DNA of 64,000 nucleotides, taken from contig CM023457.1 of the NCBI GenBank assembly GCA_013339765.2, positions 55,143,745 through 55,207,744 of the forward strand, read 5' to 3'. Both the position numbers and the translations under genes were made by a program. Origin of the DNA: Haemaphysalis longicornis. Taxonomy: Eukaryota; Arthropoda; Arachnida; Ixodida; Ixodidae. Shown here in pieces: positions 1 to 10,260 of the stretch (position 1 is its first letter; every line of letters begins with the position of its first letter). The notes under the pieces are model-generated. The model did no database searches, was not told the origin of the DNA, and saw only the letters and a program-made list of their open reading frames with translations.

Positions 1-2387
1 ACGTCGGCAGAACTCCTCGTTACCTAGATAGACATCAGATTCCTCAGTGATTTGAGGAACGAGGCAGTCTGACAAGGGCATTTGTAATTCCGTCAGATAT
101 GTGTCTCTTTTACAAGTGTTTCTACGACCACAGTTTAATTATCACCTTAGGCTGCGAAACTAGTGCTCATAAACGCACTCTAGAAGAAAAGGATGTCCGT
201 ATACAAAGGCTTCAATGTTTATGTTGCGCCTTTTGTACTTATAACGCAGCATGAGCTTGCAAAGCGGGTACGCAAGCGCATGCTCCTTCATTACTTTTCA
301 CTCGTCAGTTAATGGTTTTCGGGCTACGTCACCGCAGTTGAAACCACTAAAATGTGTCTTTAAAGGGTTCGTATAGTCTTACGTCCTTTTGTGTATAAAA
401 AATGAAAAAAATTGAGCTTTGATTACACAATGAGTAGCGCAGTGTTCATGACATTACTCAGGCCTTGAACGGAAGATTAAAGGATATGTTTGTGCCTCCG
501 TTAGAAGTCATGAAGTTACAATGGTCATAGTAACTTCATGGCTAAAGAAGCCATAGTTAGAAGTTACTATGGAGCACATGTCTATCTGCGTCTCATATGT
601 ACCGTCATGGACAAATGAAACGCAATCACGAAAATATCAATTGAACCCACGAATAGCGTGACTTTTTTTTCATGCAAGTCAAAATGACGCGTGTATTAAT
701 TAACTAACAAAAAATGGTAATCTGGTTTCCAAATATACCAATAGCGTGCCATTATTTCCCCTACACGAAAAGTATTTATCAATTTTGCGTGTTTGGTTCA
801 TATTTACGTGTTCGCATTTCGTTTTTCCACGACGTACACCCAAGCTCAGAAGTTTACGGACCACTAAAGCAGCAATTTTGAGTTACTTCTCTGCTACTCG
901 TCAGCCCGGAGTACTATTATTAGTTCAGCACTTATACGAAATCTCGCATGCATTCGACAGTTTGTCTGGCTGCTATAGGAAGAGAAATAACCTAACATTG
1001 CCATTTCCCTGTTCCGTAAACTTTTGATCGTGGCTTTGCGTACCCTTTGCACTGGCTATTTCAGAGTAGCTCTGTCGTATCGCTTGGTGACCGCTATCGG
1101 GATCATTTGTGACGCATTAGAAAAAAAATATTCCGGATGATACGGGTTCTGAAAGGACCACCGCACAGAGAAACCCCGTACACAAAATGATTATAAGCAA
1201 AGCGTCTCCCGTGGAGAAGCTAAAAAGTTTAATATCATCCATTGAGGCAGTTTTTTTTTTCACTAGAAGTGCCCATTGGCTCAGCTCAGTCCAGCAATGG
1301 CTCTTACACCTGACGTTTATCGTTCGATGTGACACAATTTGTGCAATTATAATAAAGTTATGACGTCTCCTCCTGGACGCCCCGATGCCATCTAATTGAT
1401 ATACAAAACCCGGAAATGTCGTTTTTACAGCCAGTAAGTTGTGTATGGCCCGTTGGATTTCCAGCCTCAAAACACTAGGCCCTGGGCTCGACGTCCGGCA
1501 CATAAAAAGTTTGTTTATTTAAATTTGCGATTAATATATCCGCACACGCACGCAAAGGCTTTCCTCTTACGGTGTCGTCGGTTGTGAGTGCTTTTTCTGT
1601 GCTATTCTCTCGACAGCTTCGAAGGTTTGTGGACTTTGGGGAACCCTCTATTTTAGTAATACCGAACAGTTTTGTACCATGCAGGCCTGCGGAAACGAAT
1701 AATTTTTTTTAAAATCTCACAGACAAAGCTGAAAAAGGTGTATCTCGATCGTTTCAGCACGTGTCCTGGAAGTGGAGAGTTCAGTACTTTATCCTTGCCA
1801 GCGACGCCGATTTTGATGTCTCGAGCTTTCATTTCACGTTGGAGCTTTTAATTACCTGTGCATGTTGTGTTGTTAGGGCGTCCACTTGAATGAAGCAGTT
1901 ACATTTTGATGGCGGAGTAAAATGTTGTTTATTGAAGCCTTGCACTGTCAGCTTATGTCTCCCCGTGGGTTTCTGAAAACATTGCATCTGCAACATATAT
2001 GAGCGGCAATAGCAGTCCTCGTAGGCGCACAAGCAGCCACTGATAACATTCATTGTAGGTGAAGGCCTAGCGGGAGCTTAATCTTTATGGACGATCACTT
2101 CGTATCTCGCACTGTTGCAAATATGGTGAGGGTTTTTCCTTGCGTGAGTTGATGAGTGCACTTCAATTGATGCGAAGGCCCATAAATGAAAAAATACCTA
2201 TCGTTATCACTTAGCAGCTGGTTTTCCCAATCAGGACTGATAGTGTGGGCATAGCTCAAGCCCAGAGAGGATAGTAGTGACCTTGCTTAAAGGTTGTAAA
2301 ACTTTCCTACTTCACGAGAAGTTTGTGGAACATTTCTTCCTTTTCACTCTCTAACAGACTTTATCCCGCATCTCCGCTGTTTGTAAC
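1..2387. other. No recognisable gene
   Basis: Open frames here are short and resemble nothing I know. The only structure seen is a pair of overlapping palindromes at 509-571, listed separately. Long runs of A or T are common and no exon-like splice pair stood out. Confidence 0.6.
509..571. repeat. Overlapping inverted repeats (cruciform-prone)
   Basis: CATGAAGTTAC at 509-519 pairs with GTAACTTCATG at 530-540. CATAGTAACTT at 526-536 pairs with AAGTTACTATG at 561-571. The middle arm is shared, so two alternative hairpins compete. No transposon end was recognised around it. Confidence 0.7.
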
Positions 2388-2398
2388 ACCTCGATTTC

Positions 2399-2453
2399 AA
2401 TAAAATTCATTCATTCATTCATTCATTCATTCATTCATTCATTCATTCATTCT
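2399..2453 (+). repeat. AATAAA followed by (ATTC)n microsatellite
   Basis: An AATAAA hexamer runs straight into about 12 ATTC units. A polyadenylation hexamer followed by a short tandem tail is the usual look of a LINE or SINE 3' end in this window. I see no recognisable coding sequence upstream, so only the tail is called. Confidence 0.8.
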
Positions 2454-4893
2454 CTGATCAGCCCCCAAAGACAATCCTGCGGTTCAGTTTTACTGCATTG
2501 CACTGGATTTACCAAATCCGTGCAGCCAACAGTCATTTCGGTAAGTGATGCTTTTGAGCATGCGACTTCACTTAACAGTTTAGTCTGCACTGTGGAATCA
2601 TGTTATGCAAGCATGGCGTACTGCAGTGAGCAGCACCACCGTGCAGGCATTTTTCGTGAAACGGCATGGACGTTACATTAGTACCATAATTTGCTTTGTT
2701 CGCCGCATGAATTGGTCTCTGGAGTGAAAGGTGCTGAAGCGGATCCCTGAAATTGCACTACAATGACTACTGATGGTATGCTTGGATGGTGCTTAATTTA
2801 CTCAAACCATCAATCATGTACACCAAAGACCGTGCCGACGAAATAAATCGAGTGAGTGAACGAAGAACGCAGAAGATCAAAGCGAAAAAGTGAATAAATT
2901 CAAAACTATATGGCACTGGCCAATCACAGATCAAAAAGTTGCGTTATGAATTTGCGTTTGAGCTGTTGAAAAAGAAAATATTAGAAACAGCAAACAGACA
3001 AAAATAAGCAACACGAAAAATAGCAGCGAAGCAAAATAAATCAAACAGACAGCGACAACATAAGCTGATGGCAAAACTAAGGGAAAAAAACGAGTCTAAA
3101 TGCACCAGATATGAGAGAGAAAAATTCAATAATTGGTTTTTGCATCTCAGCGTGCTTCAATGACTTTATTTCATTGCCTCCTCTTGCACTATTATTATCT
3201 GGGCATCAAAGACGTGAACAAATTTCTTTTCAAAATTTGTTACTACGCCCAAGTCTGAGCACCTCTGGCCAAAATAACAATAAACTTTCACCCTTCTCTT
3301 GCAATAACCAAATGCCAAAGTGGATATTTTGGCCAGAGTGCTCACACTTCGGCGTGGTAACAAAAACTGAAATTGAGGTGTTAATAATTCTGGCAAATAT
3401 TTGAATTTTCTAAAACATATGCGTTGAAGCTAATCAACACATTCAACGCACGTACATACATTTCCTGCTCGCTTCGTCTTAAGTGGCTAAGTGATTGTCA
3501 AATCATCTCTATCTTTACGTAAAGAAAAGCAAATGTTCCCGTTACCAGCGTTTTCGTGGTGGTTCACACAGTCGTTACAATGAACTAAGAAGGAAACTAC
3601 GCAGGCGTAACTGGCTGTTGCCAACTGAGGAAGGAAAGGAACTGCTGCTAAGAAACTATCAATATGTACGGTTACAACAGTTATTACCAATAAATGGTTC
3701 TTATTTTGATGTGTTATAGATTTTGCAAACATAAGTTTTACAAAAATATTAGTAATTAATGCTTTATTTTACTTGAAATCGCTCTTGGTTCAAAAGCAAT
3801 ACTTTAGCGTGCGGGTGCTGGATTCCCCCCATCGTAAAGTCGCGTCTGTCATATGTGAAGCCTGTAAGTCAACGTCGCAGAGAAAAAGTATGCCGCGTGA
3901 CCATGAAAGAGCGTTGCTTGGCTACATTGTTTTGTCGGGGTATGAAGACTCCCAATAAGTTTCGTGGATGGAAAGACTTCGGCGCGAGCAACAAAACGCG
4001 TTGAGTGTGGCTGAGTGGCAGTTCGGGCTGGAGCATTCGAAACGCATTGTCTCGTAGCCGGAAATTAACAAATGTTCCCTCGCTTAAGCGCTGCCTCTCG
4101 CATTCACCTCAGTGAACGAATTTTCATTGGTGTAAATAGTTATTCAGTGTAAAGAATAAATGCTAAATTTGGAAACGGTACTTAGGAAATTTTACGAATG
4201 CTTACAGGACGTTCAATGTGTGCGTTGTAAATATATTTAGAGCTCACAGTTAACTATCTTTGCTCAAAACTCAATAGCTATTCCGTAAACACTACCTTCA
4301 ACTGTATAATAATATTGTACTCATTTTTAATAGCCATTAGAGTACTTAATTGTAAGTATTTTAACTCCGTCAGTTATACTACTCTGTTAACTTCGACAAA
4401 TGACAACGATTTTAGTATCACATGATTACCCTTCACCGATGATGTATTTGCAACAATATGCCACCAGGACACGAGACAAAATATTGAATCTATTCACAAT
4501 AGCTGCTAGGAAATCTTGGCTGCGTTAGCGTTGCTTTAATTATTCATTTGTACTAAAAATTACTAGTCTGGCATTTAACAGTTATGCTCAATAAAAGCTT
4601 TCCAATCGTACAGAATATAGTACAAAGCTCACTGTTGCCGGCTTTCCTTCCCTCTCGGGCATTCCTGCCCTCCAATAAAGGTTTCTTTCTTCTAGCATCT
4701 ACCAAAGAACTTGCAAGGCACACATGGTGCCAGGTTTTGTAATGTCGACATTCTATTCGGCAGTACAGCGCAGTAAATGTTCGAAGTTTTACACTGCATT
4801 CGTTTTTATTTTCAGCGAAATTTATACCTCAATTTGTTTGAATCACGTGTTTGGTTTGTTTTTTGCTCTTCCATCAAAAAATCCTCCCCACAG
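2454..4893. other. No recognisable gene
   Basis: Several short overlapping frames on both strands at 3.1-3.7 kb have no family signature. Another element-like 3' end (CAATAAAGG then pyrimidine-rich sequence) lies near 4,673-4,695. Confidence 0.5.
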
Positions 4894-5021
4894 GCGACAT
4901 GAAACTGGACCGAATTCAGGACCACGTGTTCAACAACGTGGCGCTTTAGCCGGAGATTCAGCACAACATTTTTCTGGTTAAGAGAAAGAAGAACAAGAGT
5001 CGTGGCATTACGAAATTTTGA
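4894..5021 (+). pseudogene. Exon-like fragment, product unknown
   Basis: A good 3' splice site (TCCTCCCCACAG) ends at 4,893. In the frame that includes the ATG at 4,899, the downstream sequence reads as a plausible basic C-terminus ending at TGA 5,019-5,021. A TAG at 4,947-4,949 interrupts it. Residues on both sides look like normal protein: a segment with DRIQDHVFNN before the stop, and a Lys/Arg-rich KRKKNKSRG stretch after it. I do not recognise the family. It could be the last exon of a decayed or distant gene whose other exons are outside the window, or chance. The splice site and biased residue content are the only support. Confidence 0.3.
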
Positions 5022-5144
5022 GGACGTAAATCACCGAGCGGGAAATATTTGCCAGCAAGGGAACAAAAACGTCCTAGCATTATGCTCTGAATTTGTCTAA
5101 GCATAAAGTTTTTCTACATGTGCGGCAGGGACATAACACCCACT

Positions 5145-5265
5145 CTCAAACACACATACAAAAATACACTCGACTATCTTACGTCCGGTTGCTATATCCT
5201 CCCTCTAAATCGCACACATACACATGCACGCTCGACTATCTTACGTTTCGTTGCTATATCCTCCG
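5145..5265. repeat. Two-copy tandem repeat, 62-bp period
   Basis: CTCGACTATCTTACG recurs at 5,169 and 5,231, each followed by GTTGCTATATCCTCC. The intervening cacacata-rich sequence is also partly repeated. Confidence 0.75.
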
Positions 5266-5269
5266 ACCG

Positions 5270-7814
5270 ATTGGCTTCAGCGTGAATAAAAAGAGCATTC
5301 TCTGTGTCTGGCTTCTTCGCGGGAATAATAAGAAAAACTTAGAGAAATCAGTCCTACGGATGTGCACTGGATTTTTTAAAAATAACTGCTCGAAATTTAG
5401 CATATAAACAATCTGCATTGTGAGGCAGTCGCCATAATTTGGGGGACATTCCTTACTAAGCAAAAGCACATCTAAGACGCTCGTTAAGCCAAAAAACAAG
5501 GTAAATCATCCTCGTACGTACCGGCTTGGCCGTCTCGCTCCTTGACAGGACACTGCCTTGAAGGTCACAACGTAGTACTACCTCGATGCGAGATCAGTGT
5601 TAAATCGAAGTCGCCTTCTGTAGATCGTGGGTGCCAAATTTCGGTTAAAGTGGTGATGACGGAACAAGTCTTACTTAGATCAAACCATTTGTTTTTGGTA
5701 GCGACGCTAGAGGATGCTTCAAGTAGCCTAAGCTGTAGATGGGGGGCAGATAAGGATTGCCAAAGACACTAAACCTATGAGGTATAGCGGAGCTACAACA
5801 AATCCCTACCGCTTCAAAGGGTATCGGATAGATGTTTACTGAAAGGTTGCCGGCTAAGGTAAATCGTGTAGCGTAGGAGTAGACAGAAGCAGCACGAAGA
5901 CGCAGGTCAGTGCGAAGTGCTTCGAGCCGGCATAAGGAGAACACAATCGGCTGATAGTGCGCGAGATACGAACACTCCGCATAGGGGTTTATCGGATTTC
6001 GACGGTGTCGGAAAGGTGCAGCCTTGCGCTTTCAACAGACCTGACAACGCGAGATCGCCCCAGCGAGACAGAAACAACGAGGGAAACACGGAACCTTCTA
6101 TATTTAGTCGGTCAAAATTAACTAAGAGCCCTCCCCAACGGCGAGCCTCATTGCCTTTGTAGCGTCGGTGCGTTAAACATCATAATCAATCATAAATCAA
6201 TGATTCTATATTCAGTGGCCGCCATGAAGATTTCGGGTTTTGTGAAGGGACATAAAATAGGCTGGAAGGGTTGCACGCGTGATAAAGGCGGCTTGCAGTG
6301 GGTGGTGGTAATAAAAATACTTATTTTTCGCCTGTGAAGATTCCTGCTTTGTACGACGGGCAGTGCAGTTTCATGTGTTTTGGATGGTCAAATGAGTGAC
6401 GCTACCGATGCACAGAAAAACCGAAAGAGCGAAATATTAGCGTAAAAAGAAAAACAAATAAAACCATCTAACCAAACCAAAACCGAAAGCAAACCATCTA
6501 AGAAATGTACGCACACAAGCAAAACTTGCGTGTGGGGAGACGTCGTAAAATCAGGGGGTGCTTGAAAATTTTGTCTTTGTCACTAACGGAAGCAGTAACA
6601 CCTTTTCCTTAGTGAAGAAACTATTTTTTTCTAGGCTTGCCTTGTGGAATCGGTCTCAGTGCAATCTTCTCTACTACTTTACTAGCGTGGCAGAGGTCTC
6701 AGAAAATCATCAATCTGGATGGCGAGTTTGAACAGCCCTGCGAATCCACGTGTAATAGTGCAATAATCCCTAGTTTATTAGTCAATCCGACAGAGATTCC
6801 TCCCTTTGTCCCAGGCACCAAGGCGCTCGTTTTCTCAGGGGCTTGGATATGTCACAGTGCGAAAAAACTGACTTCGTTGATGACAGTTAACAATGACTGA
6901 TGTGTTCAATTCTTCGATGCTCGTTGCCTTACTCAGAGAATTATATGAAGTAGAGTGAAAGAACGACGAATGACACTGAGAGAGACAAGCAGAAGCGCTG
7001 TCCTTGAAATACACTCCATCGCTTGTCACACGGAAACCTTTCAAGCGAACGTAAATCTAGGCTTTAGCCGCTGAATAAAAGAAGCTTGTTCCAATTTCAT
7101 GGTGAGGGACTCAGGAAAAATGAAGGAACCCGATCCATCTTTGTGTGGTTGCTCAATACCAATGACTGTAGCAACTGCTGCATAGTTTAGAACAGGCAGT
7201 TTAAGGGGTTGAGCGGCTTGTAAGCGGAGTACACTGTCCTATCAAGAGGGAAGTCACGTGACCACTGCCGTCATGCCAGGTGCAAATGTGCAGAACTCCT
7301 CAATGACCTCACGTAGCCGGCCCACTCTCTTGTCATCGCCAACCCCGAATAACTTTGACCGACAAATCATGTTACTGGAAATGTCATTACTGCTTCCGAG
7401 AGAGATAACAATGGCACTCCACCTTGCGCGCGAGCAACGTTATATACTTTAAAAGTAGGCCAACGAAAGGTGAGACGGCAAGATTTCTTATGGTAAGGTT
7501 ATTCCATTCTACGATTAACATAATTATATCATGAGGAGCCAGAATCTTACAAAGCACTTGAGCTTACAGAGATGTCTTTGATAGCGGGCTCAGCTTCGGT
7601 TATTGGTGAAAATTCGGTTCAGTACCATAAATTAACGGTGTATACCTAATGGGATTAAGGCACCCCTCATCGGTTTCATGCACGTGCCTCCATTGTTATG
7701 GAACACGTGAGCATGTTGGGAACTGCCGCTTGCGTTGTTTATGGAAGACATGATTCAGACATTAAAAAGACTTGCTTAAAGCGGTATGTACAAAAGAGCA
7801 CTTGCCACAAAAAA
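5270..7814. other. No recognisable gene; element tail near 6.1-6.2 kb
   Basis: I see no supported coding sequence. At 6,130-6,205 a segment ending in AAACATCATAATCAATCAT resembles the AATC-type tail of a retroposon on +. The frames at 6,637-6,900 and 7,258-7,452 have no recognisable features. Confidence 0.5.
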
Positions 7815-7959
7815 AAAATCCAAATTTTGAGGTTTTACGCGCCGAGGCTACACCTGGGCTATGAGGCACGTCGTAGCAATATGGCACATCTGGGCATTTT
7901 TAACGTGCGCCGAAATCTCGACACACGGACATTTTGCTTCCGCCTTCATCAGAAAAAAC
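7815..7959 (-). mobile_element. tRNA-headed SINE, tail-side half (interrupted)
   Basis: This is the body of the same SINE found at 12.3, 18.9 and 19.9 kb: the core gaggcacg..gtag, then tttttaacgtgcgccgaaatct, then cgcctTCATCAGAAAA. It stops at GAAAAAAC (7,952-7,959). The missing RNA-polymerase-III head resumes at 14,794 in the same orientation. It is moderately diverged from the younger copies. The two halves together make one SINE split by the 6.8-kb element. Confidence 0.85.
7952..7959. repeat. 8-bp target-site duplication, left copy
   Basis: GAAAAAAC directly abuts the left TIR. The identical octamer abuts the right TIR at 14,794-14,801. Confidence 0.85.
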
Positions 7960-8047
7960 ATAAGCAAATCGGGACAGCAGGCGCGGAACCCTGATTGGTC
8001 GATTCTAAACACGCTGATTGGTTGGTTTACAAGCGGATGTGACGTCA
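7960..8047 (+). promoter_or_regulatory. Left TIR/subterminal region with CCAAT and CRE motifs
   Basis: Inverted CCAAT boxes (ATTGG) lie at 7,994 and 8,017, and a perfect CRE palindrome TGACGTCA at 8,040-8,047. The zinc-finger ATG follows at 8,120. The subterminal motif CGGATGTGACGT is shared with the right end. Promoter function is inferred from motif type and position only. Confidence 0.55.
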
Positions 8048-8919
8048 TTTTTTTTTTCACTGGGGAAAGACGCGTTGTTTTGACCTCCGACGTTTGCGGC
8101 ATGTTTATTTTTCTTCGGCATGGCGGGTTCGTCGAGTGCTGCTCCCACCGATGAGGATCGTCGGCACTGCTCTGACTGCGACAAGGGTGTTTTCGCACCG
8201 AAAAGACATGCTTAAACACGAGGGAAACGTGCACCACAAAGAGCGGACAAGCTCAAAAAGCCACATGAAGTGTGACAAATGCGGTCACCGCGTTGCAACT
8301 TTTGATAACCTCGTCCACCACAGAGCAATGCACGATTTCGACGCTGAGATTGTGCAACTGGTCTTCGGCAGCGCTGAAGGTAAGAAAACTTGGAATAGTT
8401 TGCTTTTATTTCGCCTGTGTTAATCCGCTTCATCTAGTATTGTGCCCAGTGATTTAAGGCCTCTTATCGCACGTGACCTTGAATAGCTGTGAGCAGCGTT
8501 AGAAGTAAGAAAATGTAAATATGAGCGAAGAGACATTCGTATTTAATTGAATGGTTAGATAGAAACGATGACTTCATTGTTTTATTTGCGACTGTGTTAC
8601 AAAATTTGGTTAGGCTTCAACGTAGGGCTATCAAGTATCAAGTCCACGCTCAGCGACGTTGCAATTAATGCAGGGCGGTACCTTTCCTGCTGTTAGCTAA
8701 ACTGAATCAAATCTAAATGTGAGCTGACGTATATTCGTCACTATGTAAAATCAACCTCCGCTTGCTTCATGTTGTGACTGTTCCAAATTTCTAGGCCTAA
8801 CGTATTAGCATGGTAACGTTCGCAAGTGGCAGTTGCGCGCATTCACATATTACACACAATATTGCGACGCGGAGTCGTGGTTCTGGCGAGTTGGTACATC
8901 ACTGCAAGGGTTTAAAAGT

Positions 8920-8991
8920 GCCGCAAAGACGGCGGACCGAAACGGAACGCGCACAGTGTGTCTTTGTGTTTCGGTCCGCCGTCTTGGCGGC
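8920..8991. repeat. 24-bp inverted repeat with 24-nt loop
   Basis: The arms are 8,920-8,943 and 8,968-8,991. The inner 18 bp (AAGACGGCGGACCGAAAC and its complement) pair perfectly, with one mismatch in the outer 6. It lies in the large first intron of the zinc-finger gene. It may be a foldback remnant or a transcribed hairpin. Confidence 0.85.
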
Positions 8992-9029
8992 GCCAAAAAA
9001 AATCTTGGAATCAAGGCAACGCGACATAA

Positions 9030-9044
9030 TAGAGAGTTTTAGCA
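9030..9044 (+). repeat. Solo terminus matching the 61.6-kb MITE
   Basis: TAGAGAGTTTTAGCA is identical to the first 15 bases of the TIR of the MITE at 61,564-61,800. No opposite end is visible nearby, so this is a truncated copy at most. A 15-bp match gives limited support. Confidence 0.45.
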
Positions 9045-9709
9045 TAGCGTTACCGTGTTTGCGGCAGTCGAGTGCGCATGCGCGAGAGTTAACGTGAACG
9101 GTAACTTACTGGCACAGTCTTTACCATCGCCAGCGAGCTTCCTGAGCAGACAAAGTGTACCGTCGCGTATTGAATACCGCAAATGCAGTGCGCTGGGCGC
9201 TTTATGCTTGGTGCAGCCTATGGAAGTAATCTTACTTGATGCTGTTTATTACGTCTTCGGGTCTTCCCATGGTGAGGCTGCAGTGTTATGCTGCATCTGG
9301 CAGTGTGCCAGAACACTTTTCTCTTAGCAGAGTCTGCCTGCTTCAGAGAGCGCGTCTCCCATGTGGCGGATAGGGAGGCTCCTACCAAGGAGGCGGGCTA
9401 GTATTAGCAGATTTCAACCAGCACAACATGTGCTTCATTTAAAAAACTCAGCCTGCACATTCCTGTTTGGTAAAAGATGGCAGTATCGTTAAGAATAAAT
9501 GTGTTGTTGTAATTATGGTATGCACTACAGTTGCATTCAAATTGCATGTCATTCCGCGCTGGTAATCTTTGGACTGAAAACTGGACTGGGTGGTTCATCT
9601 AGGTTGGCCCAAGCATGTTGCAACTCAAGCCCATGCCTCTGCTTGGTAGGAGTGGTGCTTGCACCCGCGGACCAACAGGCGACGGGACAATGAAAGCTAG
9701 TGCCCTGTG

Positions 9710-10019
9710 TTCTGCCACAGAAATCGGTGTTCTATATCATGCTTATGTGTGCGCATGCCGTCAACTTAGCCTGTTTCGGAGCTGAAAATGTTGCTCTGTA
9801 CTGCCTGTATGTTTTCTTGCACCCCTCATCCAGTGCCCGTTTCCCCCGGTATGGTGCATACCCAACCCTGCCTGAGCCCGTTAAGCTCCAGAGGGCTTCC
9901 ACCCTGGGCCATGGCCCACCTGGTGCTGCAGCCCCGTCCACTCACGCTTCGGTAGCATGCTGCCCTGGGTTCTTTTTGGATAGCCGAGGGGGGGGGGGAT
10001 TCGGTGCTGCTACAATTGA
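9710..10019. other. Unassigned intronic sequence
   Basis: Frames on both strands reach about 110 codons but show no family features. It lies inside the large element's zinc-finger gene intron and includes a run of Gs near 9,990-10,000. Confidence 0.4.
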
Positions 10020-10134
10020 TCACGGCTAAACTAGCAGTGCTAGAAGAGGCCAACTGTGGGGACAGATACTCCTGTACAACAGAAAATGCCTGCTTTTGCT
10101 TACGCTGTCTAATGTTTAAAAAAAGAAGCAACAC

Positions 10135-10260
10135 CTGGGCCATGAAGCACAGCATAGTGGAGGGCTACGGGCTAATTTAGACAACCTGGGGCTATTTAAT
10201 GTGCACCGTAAACTTGACACAATGGCACCATCGCATTTTGCCTATTTATTCCCCGCAATT
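10135..10260 (-). mobile_element. Degenerate SINE body
   Basis: The ordered blocks of the common SINE are recognisable (tagtggaggg.., acctgggg.., taatgtgcaccg.., cgcattttgcc), with many substitutions and no tRNA-like head. It is nested in the intron of the zinc-finger gene and is older than the 12.3-kb copy by its divergence. Confidence 0.7.
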
